Shown: piece by piece, positions 26,548 to 35,074 of the stretch
Layout of the letters: each line of letters opens with the position of its first letter
How positions within the stretch are numbered: the first letter of the stretch is position 1
Assembly (NCBI RefSeq): GCF_004916975.1
Contig: NZ_STGQ01000002.1
Coordinates: 434,001 to 498,000, forward strand
Reading direction: 5' to 3'
DNA length: 64,000 nt
Source: Paenibacillus dokdonensis
GTDB lineage: Bacteria > Bacillota > Bacilli > Paenibacillales > Paenibacillaceae
Program-made: the position numbers and the translations under genes
The notes under the pieces: model-generated
Databases searched by the model: none
What the model saw: the letters and a program-made list of their open reading frames with translations, nothing else
What the model was told of the DNA's origin: nothing

Positions 26548-27877
26548 CAGCCGTTCTCTCCCTCCACTGGTACAACTCCGATGATAGATTAAGCCCATTA
26601 TACTCTGAATACATTAGACCGCCCAGATGAACCATCGATTTCCCCAATACCCATTCTGTCATATACCTGCTGCGGCCAGCCCTGAAATATCCCAGACCAT
26701 TCGTACCAAAATCAACCGATTCACTCATTTGAAGGGGGACATACGGGCTATAATAAGTTTCAATATCCAGTTCATCCGCGCATAGAATCAGGCTCCATTT
26801 CGATCCGTTACGAGGCGGCAAATAATCGCCATATGCCTGTGGCATATTCTCTCCATTTACTTTCGTTTCAGTAGACTCAGCCCTTGACTCCAGCCTCTCG
26901 CCGTTCACCATTCTTCCTGCATCATTCGTCTGGTCCTCTATATACCCCCAAGCCCACACCGAGCCATCTGACCTGAACGCTTGGCTTTGCATTAATCCTG
27001 CCGATATTCCCGTAAAGATACTCCCGGCATCCGTTAATGGTCTTGCAAGCATCCAAATCATATTCTGTGCGTCATGCTCAGTCATATGATCTATTAACGC
27101 GTAGAAATCTTTCGTGTTTACTGTGTCTTCAAGGAGAAAGTCTGCGTGAATACCTCTTTCAAATCCTAGGGCACCTTCCCAATTCGCTCCCCAGCCCCAA
27201 ATCCGTCCTTCTTCATCCAGTGCAAGACTGTGATACAGTCCCGCGGAAATGGAGCGGATGCCGTTTAAAGGTCCCTGCTCTGTCACCACTCGGACCGGGG
27301 AATATTGAAGCTGTGCACGTGAATGATATCCGGTGCCCAGCTGACCTTCCTCATGATCTCCCCAGGCCCAGACCTGTCCTTCTTCATCCAGCGCCAGGCT
27401 GAATTCGGCACCCGCGGCAATAGCTGCTATTTTCGCATGATGAGGAAACTTAATTTGAACTGCAGCAGGGATCGATCTCACCGTATTCATTTGGCCAATA
27501 CCAAGCTGACCCTTTCGATGATCTCCCCAAGCCCAAACCTGGCCCTGCTCATCGAGTGCGAGGTTATGAGAGTTCCCCGCCGAAATAGCCTTTATGTTAG
27601 AGAGGTGAGCTTCCCCTTCGTTGGTTACTACAAAGGAAGCCGCCTGCCCGGTTATCCATGTGTTGTTTCCCAGTTGTCCGTGTTGATTGCAGCCCATAGC
27701 CATCACCGTTCCATCACTCATCAGAGCAAGGAAGTGGTCTTCTGCAGCGCTAACTTCTGTGACGCTCAGCCGGGCGACTGAATCTGCCCTGGAGATCGAA
27801 AACTTCGGATAAAAATGGATCACAGATGTCTTACTAAGAAGTATCCTCCACTTCTTCGGGATCGGGTGCACGCTCAT
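26504..27877 (-). CDS. RCC1-repeat beta-propeller protein
   Basis: About 457 residues. Five RCC1 repeats are visible from about residue 42 to 310, with units such as SAGNSHNLALDEQGQVWAWG followed by GQLG. The C-terminal ~140 residues lack recognisable repeats. RCC1 propellers bind proteins or nucleic acids in eukaryotes and are common but functionally obscure in bacteria. No signal peptide is seen, so it is probably cytoplasmic. The start is uncertain: GTG 27880, ATG 27877 and GTG 27871 all follow AAGGAG, and the last has the best spacing. The gene's end overlaps the giant kinase start, suggesting a shared signalling task. Confidence 0.85.
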   Translation of the reverse strand: MSVHPIPKKWRILLSKTSVIHFYPKFSISRADSVARLSVTEVSAAEDHFLALMSDGTVMAMGCNQHGQLGNNTWITGQAASFVVTNEGEAHLSNIKAISAGNSHNLALDEQGQVWAWGDHRKGQLGIGQMNTVRSIPAAVQIKFPHHAKIAAIAAGAEFSLALDEEGQVWAWGDHEEGQLGTGYHSRAQLQYSPVRVVTEQGPLNGIRSISAGLYHSLALDEEGRIWGWGANWEGALGFERGIHADFLLEDTVNTKDFYALIDHMTEHDAQNMIWMLARPLTDAGSIFTGISAGLMQSQAFRSDGSVWAWGYIEDQTNDAGRMVNGERLESRAESTETKVNGENMPQAYGDYLPPRNGSKWSLILCADELDIETYYSPYVPLQMSESVDFGTNGLGYFRAGRSRYMTEWVLGKSMVHLGGLMYSEYNGLNLSSELYQWRERTAVESSRTSNHRGNGE

Positions 27878-27934
27878 CACTCCTTCTTATTTTCAATTGT
27901 CGCTTCTAATATATTTCAATTGTTGGAAGTAATA

Positions 27935-27970
27935 TAGTGAGCGTTGTCATGACTTTTGTCATGTGACAAA
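27935..27970 (-). promoter_or_regulatory. 36-bp repeated regulatory element, copy A
   Basis: The plus strand contains TAGTGAGCGTTGTCATGA and then TGTCATGTGACAAA. It is 32/36 identical to copy C by my count. It lies about 57 bp before the RCC1 start, and its TAGTGA end merges with TATATT on the minus strand, a possible -10 box, so the element would cover the -35 region. Confidence 0.7.
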
Positions 27971-28005
27971 AAAAACCACCCAGATGCGATGAACGCACCA
28001 GGTGG
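27968..28005 (-). terminator. Terminator of the extradiol dioxygenase gene
   Basis: On the minus strand CCACCTGGTGCG pairs with CGCATCTGGGTGG (one bulge) and is followed by eight T. The T-run abuts regulatory copy A, so the terminator insulates the RCC1 promoter. Confidence 0.75.
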
Positions 28006-28031
28006 CCTTTTCCAAAATCATTCTTTTTCTA

Positions 28032-28802
28032 TTAATCAAACTGCCAGCAGCTTAAGCTTAAATTACCGTACTGATAGCTGCGATGCAGCAATTTTGCCTT
28101 CCGGTTCGCATCCCCCGTACCCATCGCGATCAACAGCGGAATGAAATGCTCGCTTGTCGGTACTGCCATGCGGGCGTTAGGAGCAAGCGCCTCGTAGTTA
28201 AACAGCGAAGCCGTATCCCAAGCCTCCAGCTTGCTCTGCAGCCAGTTATCGAATGCTCCCGCCCACCCGTCAACGTCCTGCGCACGCCAATTGACGCTCC
28301 GCAGGTTATGAACGGTCCCGCCGCTGCCAATAATAAGCACATCCTGCTCTCTTAGCTCAGACAATGCTTTACCGATCTCATACTGCTGCTCATTCGTGAG
28401 GTAACGGTTAACGGAGAGCGCCACGACCGGAATATCCGCATCCGGATAGATCAGCTTCAGAACCGCCCAAGCACCGTGATCGAGCCCTCTTGCCTCATCC
28501 AGCTTGCTCGGGATTCCGCCTTTGGTGAAAAGCGACTGGATCTGTTCGCTAAGCGAACGGTCCCCTGGAGCCGGATACGTCATCCGGTACAGCTCATCCT
28601 GGAACCCGCCAAAGTCATAGATGGTACTGTATTGATCCACTGAGCTCACCGTTTGAACCGGTTCTTCCCAATGGGCCGAAAAGATCACAATGGCCTTTGG
28701 TTTCGGCCTTCCCGCCGCAAATTCTTTTAATAAATCCGTATATGCATGCTCTTCAAGTACAAGCGAAGGCGCACCATGCGCGAAAAAGTAAGATGGCATC
28801 AT
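28032..28802 (-). CDS. Class III extradiol dioxygenase, DODA/YgiD type
   Basis: A 256-residue LigB-superfamily protein. Iron or zinc ligands are expected at the His of FFAHGAPS, the His of FSAHWEEP and a downstream His in GSGGTVHNLR. The family includes 4,5-DOPA extradiol dioxygenase and cleaves catechol-type rings; the physiological substrate in Bacilli is not established. It is 23 bp downstream of the DoxX gene in the same direction, so the two form an operon, divergent from an XRE-cupin regulator. GGAG is 9 nt before the first ATG. Confidence 0.88.
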   Translation of the reverse strand: MMPSYFFAHGAPSLVLEEHAYTDLLKEFAAGRPKPKAIVIFSAHWEEPVQTVSSVDQYSTIYDFGGFQDELYRMTYPAPGDRSLSEQIQSLFTKGGIPSKLDEARGLDHGAWAVLKLIYPDADIPVVALSVNRYLTNEQQYEIGKALSELREQDVLIIGSGGTVHNLRSVNWRAQDVDGWAGAFDNWLQSKLEAWDTASLFNYEALAPNARMAVPTSEHFIPLLIAMGTGDANRKAKLLHRSYQYGNLSLSCWQFD

Positions 28803-28825
28803 TTGAATTCACTCCCTTTTTTATA

Positions 28826-29236
28826 TTATTGAACCTTACTACGCTTTTTATAAACGAAATGATCCACCGAAAAAGCTGCAGGTCCGGATGCAAGCAGATA
28901 TACCGAGATCAGAATCAGGCTTAGCTCCAGTTCATAACCAGCCACTTGATCATGACCGAGCAGACCGGCAGACAGCTTCACCGTCACGATCGCCCCAATC
29001 ATCAACACGATAAACAGCGCGGATACCACACGGGTGAACAATCCGATAATCAGCATAATACCGCCAACTACTTCGGCAATCGCCGCCACATAAGCCATAA
29101 ATCCAGGCACGCTCATGGAACTGAACCATGCCTCCACATTACCAAGTCCCATCTGAAATTTACTGATGCCATGCGCGAGAAATATAATTCCAAGTACCAC
29201 ACGCAGCAGAGCTGGTACCCATATATTCTTAATCAT
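28826..29236 (-). CDS. DoxX-family membrane protein
   Basis: A 136-residue protein with four membrane helices and the DoxX patterns RVVLGIIFLAHGISKF and AEVVGGIMLIIGLFTR. DoxX/MhqP/CatD-like proteins accompany quinone and thiol stress genes; CatD in B. subtilis is encoded with a catechol dioxygenase. Here too it is co-transcribed with an extradiol dioxygenase, supporting a role in catechol or quinone handling (inference). Confidence 0.88.
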   Translation of the reverse strand: MIKNIWVPALLRVVLGIIFLAHGISKFQMGLGNVEAWFSSMSVPGFMAYVAAIAEVVGGIMLIIGLFTRVVSALFIVLMIGAIVTVKLSAGLLGHDQVAGYELELSLILISVYLLASGPAAFSVDHFVYKKRSKVQ

Positions 29237-29384
29237 TTGATCCTCTCCATCCTAAAATATTAGTAATAATAAAATATATTTTATATAAGAAATATAACTC
29301 GTAATTTACTGGCATGTCAACAATTTATTTGTTAATATAAATATTAAATCAGTATTACAAATATTTTTAAGGACGCGTGAATCC

Positions 29385-29933
29385 ATGGACATCGGCTCCA
29401 ACATCCGTGCAATCCGGAAACGAAAAAACATCACCATTGCTCAAATATGCGAGGAAACAGGACTTTCGCAAGGCTTCTTAAGCCAGGTCGAAACGAATAA
29501 AACCTCGCCATCCATTGCTACACTAGAAAATATTGCACAGGCTCTTAAGGTCCCTTTGGCTTATCTGCTGCTAAAAAAAGAAGACCGCATGCATATTGTC
29601 CGTAAAGACGAACGGAAGATCACGACTAGCGGCATCGAAAAGCTCAAGGTGGCCCATCTCAGCTCAACAAAGAACGTACGAATGATGATCGTCGAGACTC
29701 CTCCTGGAGCCTCAACCGGAGAAGCCCATGCTCACGAAGGTGAAGAGGTGCATGTGGTGATCAAAGGGAAGATTTACGCCGAGCAGGGAGAGGATTCGGC
29801 GGAGTTTACCGAAGGCGATTCCTTCTCGTGGAATGCCTGTACACCGCATTTAGTGAAAAATATTGGTGATGAGCTGGCCATTATCCTGATAGCGGTCTAT
29901 ACGGAGTCCGATCAGGCCGGGGATTTATTCTAA
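29385..29933 (+). CDS. XRE-family regulator with C-terminal cupin domain
   Basis: A 182-residue protein with an N-terminal Cro/C1-type helix-turn-helix (about residues 5-60, IRAIRKRKNITIAQICEETG, then SQGFLSQVETNKTSPSIATL) and a C-terminal cupin_2 ligand-binding domain (about 105-175, with AHEGEEVHVVIKG). It is divergent from the DoxX/dioxygenase operon across a 148-bp AT-rich gap and probably controls it; the effector is unknown. Confidence 0.92.
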   Translation: MDIGSNIRAIRKRKNITIAQICEETGLSQGFLSQVETNKTSPSIATLENIAQALKVPLAYLLLKKEDRMHIVRKDERKITTSGIEKLKVAHLSSTKNVRMMIVETPPGASTGEAHAHEGEEVHVVIKGKIYAEQGEDSAEFTEGDSFSWNACTPHLVKNIGDELAIILIAVYTESDQAGDLF

Positions 29934-29959
29934 GTAAATACAGGGTTTCCCAAAACAGC

Positions 29960-29999
29960 AAAAAAGCTCTTCCCCCAGTGTGGAGAAGAGCTTTTTTTT
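29960..29999. terminator. Bidirectional terminator
   Basis: A-run, GCTCTTC, loop, GAAGAGC and a run of eight T, between the convergent XRE-cupin and PAS-GGDEF genes. Confidence 0.9.
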
Positions 30000-30007
30000 G
30001 TATGAAC

Positions 30008-30985
30008 TTATTTAATTTCCATGATATGAGTAACCCGGTTTCTTCCGTTTTCCTTTGAGACATACAAGGCTTGATCCGCATTTTTCAGAATGGATGTCTC
30101 CGAATCACCCGGACTCGAGGTAGCTATGCCCATACTCACCGTAATGCTGCCGATTTCCCAAGAGGATTCAGCAACTGCAGCCCGTAGACGCTCAGCTATT
30201 TTCTTAGAGTCAGGTTCAGCGGTGTTAGGCAGGATCAACACAAACTCCTCCCCGCCTAGCCGTGCCACCATATCCTCTTCACGGACATGGAAGGTAAGGA
30301 TTTTCGCGAGCGATTCCAGAACTTCATCACCCACCTGGTGTCCCCATGTGTCATTCACCTGCTTGAAATGGTCAATGTCTATGATAACCAGTGAAAAGCG
30401 CAATCCTTGTTCGCTGTATAGATTCATTTGCTCTTCCAGCTTCTCTTGAAAAAACCTTCGATTCTTGAGCCCCGTCAGCTTATCCGTCATAGACAGCTCG
30501 ACTAAGACCGCATTGATCTCCATCAGCTCAGCTTGCTTCTGCTCGATCTCTTTATGGATTTGTTCGAGCTTCACAAGCGCCTGATCCTTCTCCCAATAGG
30601 CCTCTTCGATTTGCCTTTTCGCAGATCGGAGCTCCTGTTCGTAATCAATGCGTTTTCTCATCTGTACGAGTACACAATCAATAACCTCTACGCCATCGTT
30701 TTCGAATCGTCTTCCATTGAGTATGAAGGGAATCGACTGCTTTTCTTTATCCTTCAAACTGATAAACAGCTCTTCCACATGTCCATTCAGATTGATCTGC
30801 GGATAAAAGTAGGAATGGAAAATAAGCTTGTTCGCCGTAGACATGATGGATTCCAAATGCTGGTCTACCAAGTCTTCCGGTTGATATCCCATCAAATCCA
30901 GGAAGGTTTGATTCACATCCGTTACCATTCCTTTATGTGTAATAGATACATATCCACATGGTGCATATTTCAGCCGCTCATCCAT
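30008..30985 (-). CDS. PAS-GGDEF diguanylate cyclase paired with RsbQ-like hydrolase
   Basis: A 325-residue soluble protein with an N-terminal PAS domain (about 1-115, MDERLKYAPCGYVSI onwards), a coiled coil (about 118-160) and a GGDEF domain (about 165-325). The active site is RLGGEEF, preceded by an intact RxxD inhibitory site (REED), so it should make c-di-GMP under product inhibition. It starts 27 bp after the RsbQ-like gene. RsbQ-type hydrolases paired with PAS proteins form sensing modules with varied outputs (established in Bacilli), and here the output is c-di-GMP. A close paralogue lies at 57374-58345. Confidence 0.92.
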   Translation of the reverse strand: MDERLKYAPCGYVSITHKGMVTDVNQTFLDLMGYQPEDLVDQHLESIMSTANKLIFHSYFYPQINLNGHVEELFISLKDKEKQSIPFILNGRRFENDGVEVIDCVLVQMRKRIDYEQELRSAKRQIEEAYWEKDQALVKLEQIHKEIEQKQAELMEINAVLVELSMTDKLTGLKNRRFFQEKLEEQMNLYSEQGLRFSLVIIDIDHFKQVNDTWGHQVGDEVLESLAKILTFHVREEDMVARLGGEEFVLILPNTAEPDSKKIAERLRAAVAESSWEIGSITVSMGIATSSPGDSETSILKNADQALYVSKENGRNRVTHIMEIK

Positions 30986-31012
30986 GGTCCAATATCCTTT
31001 CCATACACATCA

Positions 31013-31822
31013 TCAGAGCAAATCCACTCCAAGATATTCATTAATGTCACGAATCGTTTCCTCCGGATGGCTGATATGCGGATAGTGGCCTTTGGCCTCC
31101 ATAAGGCGCAGCGTGCTGTGCTTCAGATGCTCATGCAAATATTCCCCGACCTGAATCGGTACGATACTGTCATCCGAGCACTGCATAATGAGTGTGGGAA
31201 CAGTAGAATTGGATAATTCCTGCCGATGATCGGATAAAAAGGTCACCTCGGCAAACTCTCTCGCAATGACCGGGTCTCCCGAAATAAAGCTCCGCTCCAG
31301 TTCCTTGGATAGCATCGGAGAATCCGGAGCATTCATTGCAAGCGGCGCCAAAAAGCTGGCCCAGCCTGCAAAATTCATTTCCATCATATCCAGCAGTTCA
31401 GTAATATCACTTCGATCGAAGCCTCCGAAATAATCCTCCCCATCATTCAAATAACGCGGGGATGGTCCGATCATAATCAATTTATCAAAAACATCCGGCC
31501 GCTCGATGGATGCCAGCATCCCGATCATCGAACTCACCGAATGACCTATGAAAATCACGTTTTTAAGCTGTAGCGATTCAATAACATCCAGTACATCCTG
31601 CACATAACCATGAAACGAGCTATATTTTTCCGAGGAATATGCGGTTAAATCCGAGTTTCCGGAGCCCACGTAGTCAAACAGAACGATTCGAAACTTTTTC
31701 TCAAATGAAGGCGCAATATACTGCCACATGCTCTGATCGCAACCAAATCCATGCGCAAAAATGATGGTTCGCTCTCCTTCGCCAATCATTTTCACATTAT
31801 TGCGTACTGCAACATCGATCAT
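31013..31822 (-). CDS. rsbQ: RsbQ-type alpha/beta hydrolase
   Basis: A 269-residue hydrolase closely following the RsbQ pattern: oxyanion motif FAHGFGCDQSMW, nucleophile Ser in FIGHSVSSMIG, catalytic Asp in CSDDSIVP and His in AKGHYPHIS. B. subtilis RsbQ supplies a hydrophobic ligand to the PAS domain of RsbP for energy-stress sensing. Here the neighbouring PAS protein ends in GGDEF rather than a phosphatase, so the signal probably feeds c-di-GMP metabolism (inference). First gene of a two-gene operon. Confidence 0.88.
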   Translation of the reverse strand: MIDVAVRNNVKMIGEGERTIIFAHGFGCDQSMWQYIAPSFEKKFRIVLFDYVGSGNSDLTAYSSEKYSSFHGYVQDVLDVIESLQLKNVIFIGHSVSSMIGMLASIERPDVFDKLIMIGPSPRYLNDGEDYFGGFDRSDITELLDMMEMNFAGWASFLAPLAMNAPDSPMLSKELERSFISGDPVIAREFAEVTFLSDHRQELSNSTVPTLIMQCSDDSIVPIQVGEYLHEHLKHSTLRLMEAKGHYPHISHPEETIRDINEYLGVDLL

Positions 31823-32280
31823 TTCGTATAACTCCCTTTATCAATAGCGTTCCTCTCATTCTGAAGGTACGGCTTGGAAATATCAAGTGAATACTTGAGG
31901 ATTGGTATCATGCAAAAAAAGATCATCCCGTCTCTGGAATGATCTTTTCCGTATGGTTACCACCCCAGTGAAGAAGTAGATATTCCGGTGATTGATGTCC
32001 ATGTCTCCGGATACGGACAGCCGTGCGGTTAGTGAACAGGAAGCGTATGATCGGGTAGCTGTTCAGTCATAGCATATATTCAGGTGGTATGCAATTCAGG
32101 TGAGCTTAGCATCAATGTTTCGGAATACCCTTGCCACCTAACAAATCACTACCGGCATCACATGATTTTGAGACGTTATCACATCCTTGCATTGAAACTG
32201 CTTTTTGTGTATGCCACAATATACAAGGAGACGTCCTTAACGCCGTCATACGTCCAATTATAAAAACGGAGGTACATATC
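31823..32280. other. Intergenic region with hairpin, no gene recognised
   Basis: This 458-bp gap between divergent genes holds a strong hairpin at about 31914-31949 (AAAGATCAT... with T-runs on both strands). To its right is a short stretch that looks weakly coding but has no good start and several stops. I see no recognisable gene or riboswitch. Confidence 0.5.
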
Positions 32281-33198
32281 ATGAGAACGATAAAGCTGGG
32301 TACCAGTACATTAGAGGTGCCTGTTGTTGCAGTAGGCTGCATGCGTATCGATTCGCTGGACATGCCGCAAACCGAGCGCTTCGTCCAGACGGCGCTTGAA
32401 GAAGGTGCAAATTTCTTCGAACACGCGGATATTTACGGAGGAGGCAAATCCGAAGAACGATTCGCTGAAGCAATCCATATGAACCCCAGCATTCGTGAAA
32501 AGATCATTTTGCAATCGAAATGCGGCATCCGCCCTGGAATGTTCGATTTCTCCAAAGAACATATTCTCAATTCGGTTGACGGCATTCTAAAACGGCTCAA
32601 AACCGACTATTTGGATACACTGCTGCTACACCGTCCGGATACGCTTGTTGAACCGGAAGAAGTGGCAGAAGCCTTCGATCTGCTGGAGAGCTCAGGAAAG
32701 GTGCGTCATTTCGGCGTTTCCAACCAGAACCCGATGCAGATTCAGCTGCTTCAGAAGTATGTAAAGCAGCCGATTGTAGCCAACCAGCTTCAATTAAGCA
32801 TCACGAACACCACCATGATCTCCCAGGGCTTCAATGTGAACATGGAGAATGATGCGGCCGTGAACCGTGATGGCAGCGTCCTCGATTTCTGCAGATTGCA
32901 TGATATTACCATTCAGCCTTGGTCCCCGTTCCAATATGGATTCTTTGAGGGCGTATTCCTTGGCAACGCTAAGTTCCCTGAGCTGAACAAAAAAATTGAC
33001 GAGGTTGCTGCCAAATACGAAGTGAGCAACACGACGATCGCTGTCGCCTGGCTGCTTCGCCACCCGGCAAACATGCAGCCGGTCATCGGTACGATGAACA
33101 TCGAGCGTCTGAAAGATTGCTGTAAAGCATCCGAAATTCGCCTTACTCGTGAAGAGTGGTACGACATTTACCGTTCGGCAGGCAATATTCTTCCATAA
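32281..33198 (+). CDS. Aldo/keto reductase
   Basis: A 305-residue AKR-family TIM barrel of the YdhF type. Catalytic Asp and Tyr are in FEHADIYGGG, Lys in ILQSKCGI and His in LLLHRPD; the NADPH-binding C-terminal part contains TIAVAWLLRHPANMQPVIGT. The start at 32281 has GGAGG 8 nt before the ATG; the open frame extends upstream to 32131 but that part lacks family similarity. It reduces aldehydes or ketones with NADPH; the substrate is unknown. Monocistronic. Confidence 0.92.
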   Translation: MRTIKLGTSTLEVPVVAVGCMRIDSLDMPQTERFVQTALEEGANFFEHADIYGGGKSEERFAEAIHMNPSIREKIILQSKCGIRPGMFDFSKEHILNSVDGILKRLKTDYLDTLLLHRPDTLVEPEEVAEAFDLLESSGKVRHFGVSNQNPMQIQLLQKYVKQPIVANQLQLSITNTTMISQGFNVNMENDAAVNRDGSVLDFCRLHDITIQPWSPFQYGFFEGVFLGNAKFPELNKKIDEVAAKYEVSNTTIAVAWLLRHPANMQPVIGTMNIERLKDCCKASEIRLTREEWYDIYRSAGNILP

Positions 33199-33244
33199 AT
33201 AAGCAACAGGAATACGCGGCAAGTAAATTTATATGCGAAGTTGA

Positions 33245-33291
33245 AAAAAGAGGATGTTCCAAGGTCCAGTGACCTTGGAGCATCCTCTTTT
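33245..33291 (+). terminator. Terminator of the aldo/keto reductase gene
   Basis: A long near-perfect stem (AAAGAGGATG, CCAAGGTC / GACCTTGG, CATCCTCTTT) with a CAGT loop and flanking A- and T-runs. Confidence 0.9.
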
Positions 33292-33510
33292 GATTCAACT
33301 TAAGCCTTTTTCGAAGCCCACAAGGATTCCGCACAACTCAAAAGCTAATTATCAGCATCGATTCTCATGGACATTTCGGATAATGCAATGCTACTCGCAC
33401 CAATAGTCACGTCATCTCCATCTCCATCTCAAAATCTAATTACTCGGCCTGGAACATCCCCCCTCACCCCACATTAACCTGGATTTCATATAAATTCCCT
33501 ATAATTAACG

Positions 33511-33539
33511 TTGACGTTAACGTTATTATTATATATGCT
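33511..33539 (+). promoter_or_regulatory. Promoter of the MFS exporter with ACGTT repeats
   Basis: TTGACG, a 17-bp spacer and TATGCT form a sigma-A-like promoter. The -35 region is embedded in AACGTTGACGTTAACGTT (33508-33525), three ACGTT units forming overlapping dyads, typical of an operator for a repressor or MerR-type activator. No regulator gene is adjacent. Confidence 0.5.
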
Positions 33540-33610
33540 ACTTAGTATTCAATTAGTGGAACTAAACACACTTCAAGAATTGGAACATCTAGAATGCCGG
33601 AGGAGAAGAT

Positions 33611-35074
33611 TTGAATAATACGAAGGAAGGCTCAGCTCCGTTTTGGAGCATTATTTTCGCTGTGTTTTTCGGAAACTTTATGGCTACGCTCAGTACCACC
33701 AGTATTAATGTTGCTTTACCCGTCTTCATGAATGATTTTCATGCCGAGTTAAATACGGTGCAGTGGATGATGTCCGGCTTTATGCTGGCAACGGGTGTTA
33801 TTGCTCCCATTATCGGGTTCATGGGGGATAAACTCAGTTACAAGCGTCTATATATATTCGCCCTGCTCGGATTCACCTTGACATCGGCACTCTGCACGTT
33901 CGCCTGGAGTATGGAATCCTTGATTGTGTTCCGAATCTTACAGGGTCTCTGCAGCGGAATCATTATGCCGACAACCATGACGATTATTTATCAGACAATT
34001 CAAAAGGATAAGCAAACGATTGCGATCGGCTTGTGGAGTGTATCCTCGATGCTCGCACCGGCATTCGGACCTACGCTGGGAGGATGGCTGACCGAATATT
34101 TTGGCTGGAAATCGTTATTTATCATGAATCTGCCGATTGGAATCATAGCCATGCTGCTGGCTTTGAAATTTATACCTTTTTATAAAATCAGCAGTGCAGT
34201 CAAGCTTGATATCATTGGCTTTATAGCAGTTATTGTGGGTACAAGTTCATTGCTGTTCACCTTCAGTCAGGGTCATTCCTGGGGCTGGACGTCCTGGAAG
34301 ACGATCACCCTGTTACTCGCAGGACTTGTCATTGTAGCTTATTTCATCATTCGAACGCTGAAGGTTAGCGCTCCTTTGCTGAACTTGCGAGTCTTTAAGA
34401 TCCCCAGATTCACGTATAGCCTGATTATTAATTGCATCATCACCATTTCCCTATATGCAGCTACCTTCCTGGTGCCGATCTACATGCAAAATATTCAGCA
34501 TGCAACAACACTTCACACCGGTCTTGTCATGCTTCCGGGTGCGCTGGTTATGGTCATACTTTCATTTATAGTTGGCAAAATATACGATCGGGTAGGGCCA
34601 TTCCGTCTGATTCTGATTGGCGTTCTGGTCATGGGAGTTGCGACTTGGGAGCTTAGCCGTTTGAATCTGGCTTCAACTACACTTTTTATCGCACTCTGGC
34701 TCGCAATCCGCTATGTCGGGATCTCACTCTGCAACATGCCGGTAACGAACTCCGCGATGACCGCTGTACCCCCTCGATTTACCGGGCATGCATCCGCCGT
34801 CACCAACTGGATTCGTCAGGGAACGGCCGCGCTTTCGGTCAGTATTTTCAGCAGCATCCTGTCTGCTCGTACCCTAACTCATCTCAGTCAGAACAAGGCA
34901 AACTCTGCGAACGCATCTGAATTGGCCCTTTCCCAATCGGTTCAGGATGCGTTCATGATCGGAACCATACTTGTTGCCCTGGCAATACCATTCTTGTTCT
35001 TGTTACGCAGGAGGCATTATCCAGTTAACGAAGAGTTCCTGATTCACAGAACTTCCAAGTCGGCATCCTTGTAA
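33611..35074 (+). CDS. MFS multidrug exporter, DHA2 (EmrB/QacA) family
   Basis: A 487-residue protein with about 14 predicted membrane helices. Family motifs are FMATLSTTSINVALPVF, QWMMSGFMLATGVIAPIIG, GDKLSYKRLY and GPTLGGWLTEYFGWKSLFIM. DHA2 proteins export drugs and other hydrophobic compounds with proton exchange. The TTG start is supported by GGAGG 7 nt upstream. A promoter with a repeated operator-like element precedes it. Confidence 0.92.
   Translation: MNNTKEGSAPFWSIIFAVFFGNFMATLSTTSINVALPVFMNDFHAELNTVQWMMSGFMLATGVIAPIIGFMGDKLSYKRLYIFALLGFTLTSALCTFAWSMESLIVFRILQGLCSGIIMPTTMTIIYQTIQKDKQTIAIGLWSVSSMLAPAFGPTLGGWLTEYFGWKSLFIMNLPIGIIAMLLALKFIPFYKISSAVKLDIIGFIAVIVGTSSLLFTFSQGHSWGWTSWKTITLLLAGLVIVAYFIIRTLKVSAPLLNLRVFKIPRFTYSLIINCIITISLYAATFLVPIYMQNIQHATTLHTGLVMLPGALVMVILSFIVGKIYDRVGPFRLILIGVLVMGVATWELSRLNLASTTLFIALWLAIRYVGISLCNMPVTNSAMTAVPPRFTGHASAVTNWIRQGTAALSVSIFSSILSARTLTHLSQNKANSANASELALSQSVQDAFMIGTILVALAIPFLFLLRRRHYPVNEEFLIHRTSKSASL

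Larger units (their letters stand above)
33199..33610. other. Intergenic region between reductase and MFS genes
   Basis: It contains the reductase terminator at 33245-33291 and the MFS promoter near 33511-33539. Between them a short minus-strand frame at about 33346-33425 looks like the tail of a lost gene but has no start and cannot be identified. Confidence 0.4.

Noticed and set aside
26700..27800. Repeated DNA segments inside the RCC1 gene considered as a repeat or CRISPR-like array
   Set aside because: They encode RCC1 protein repeats; spacing and sequence follow the protein fold and no leader or cas genes are present.
31960..32110. Apparently coding-like stretch upstream of the aldo/keto reductase
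   Set aside because: Multiple stops in all plus frames, no start signal and no family similarity that I could recognise.
32131..32280. 50-codon N-terminal extension of the aldo/keto reductase frame
   Set aside because: The ATG at 32281 has a strong GGAGG and begins the conserved family N-terminus; the extension is not conserved-looking.
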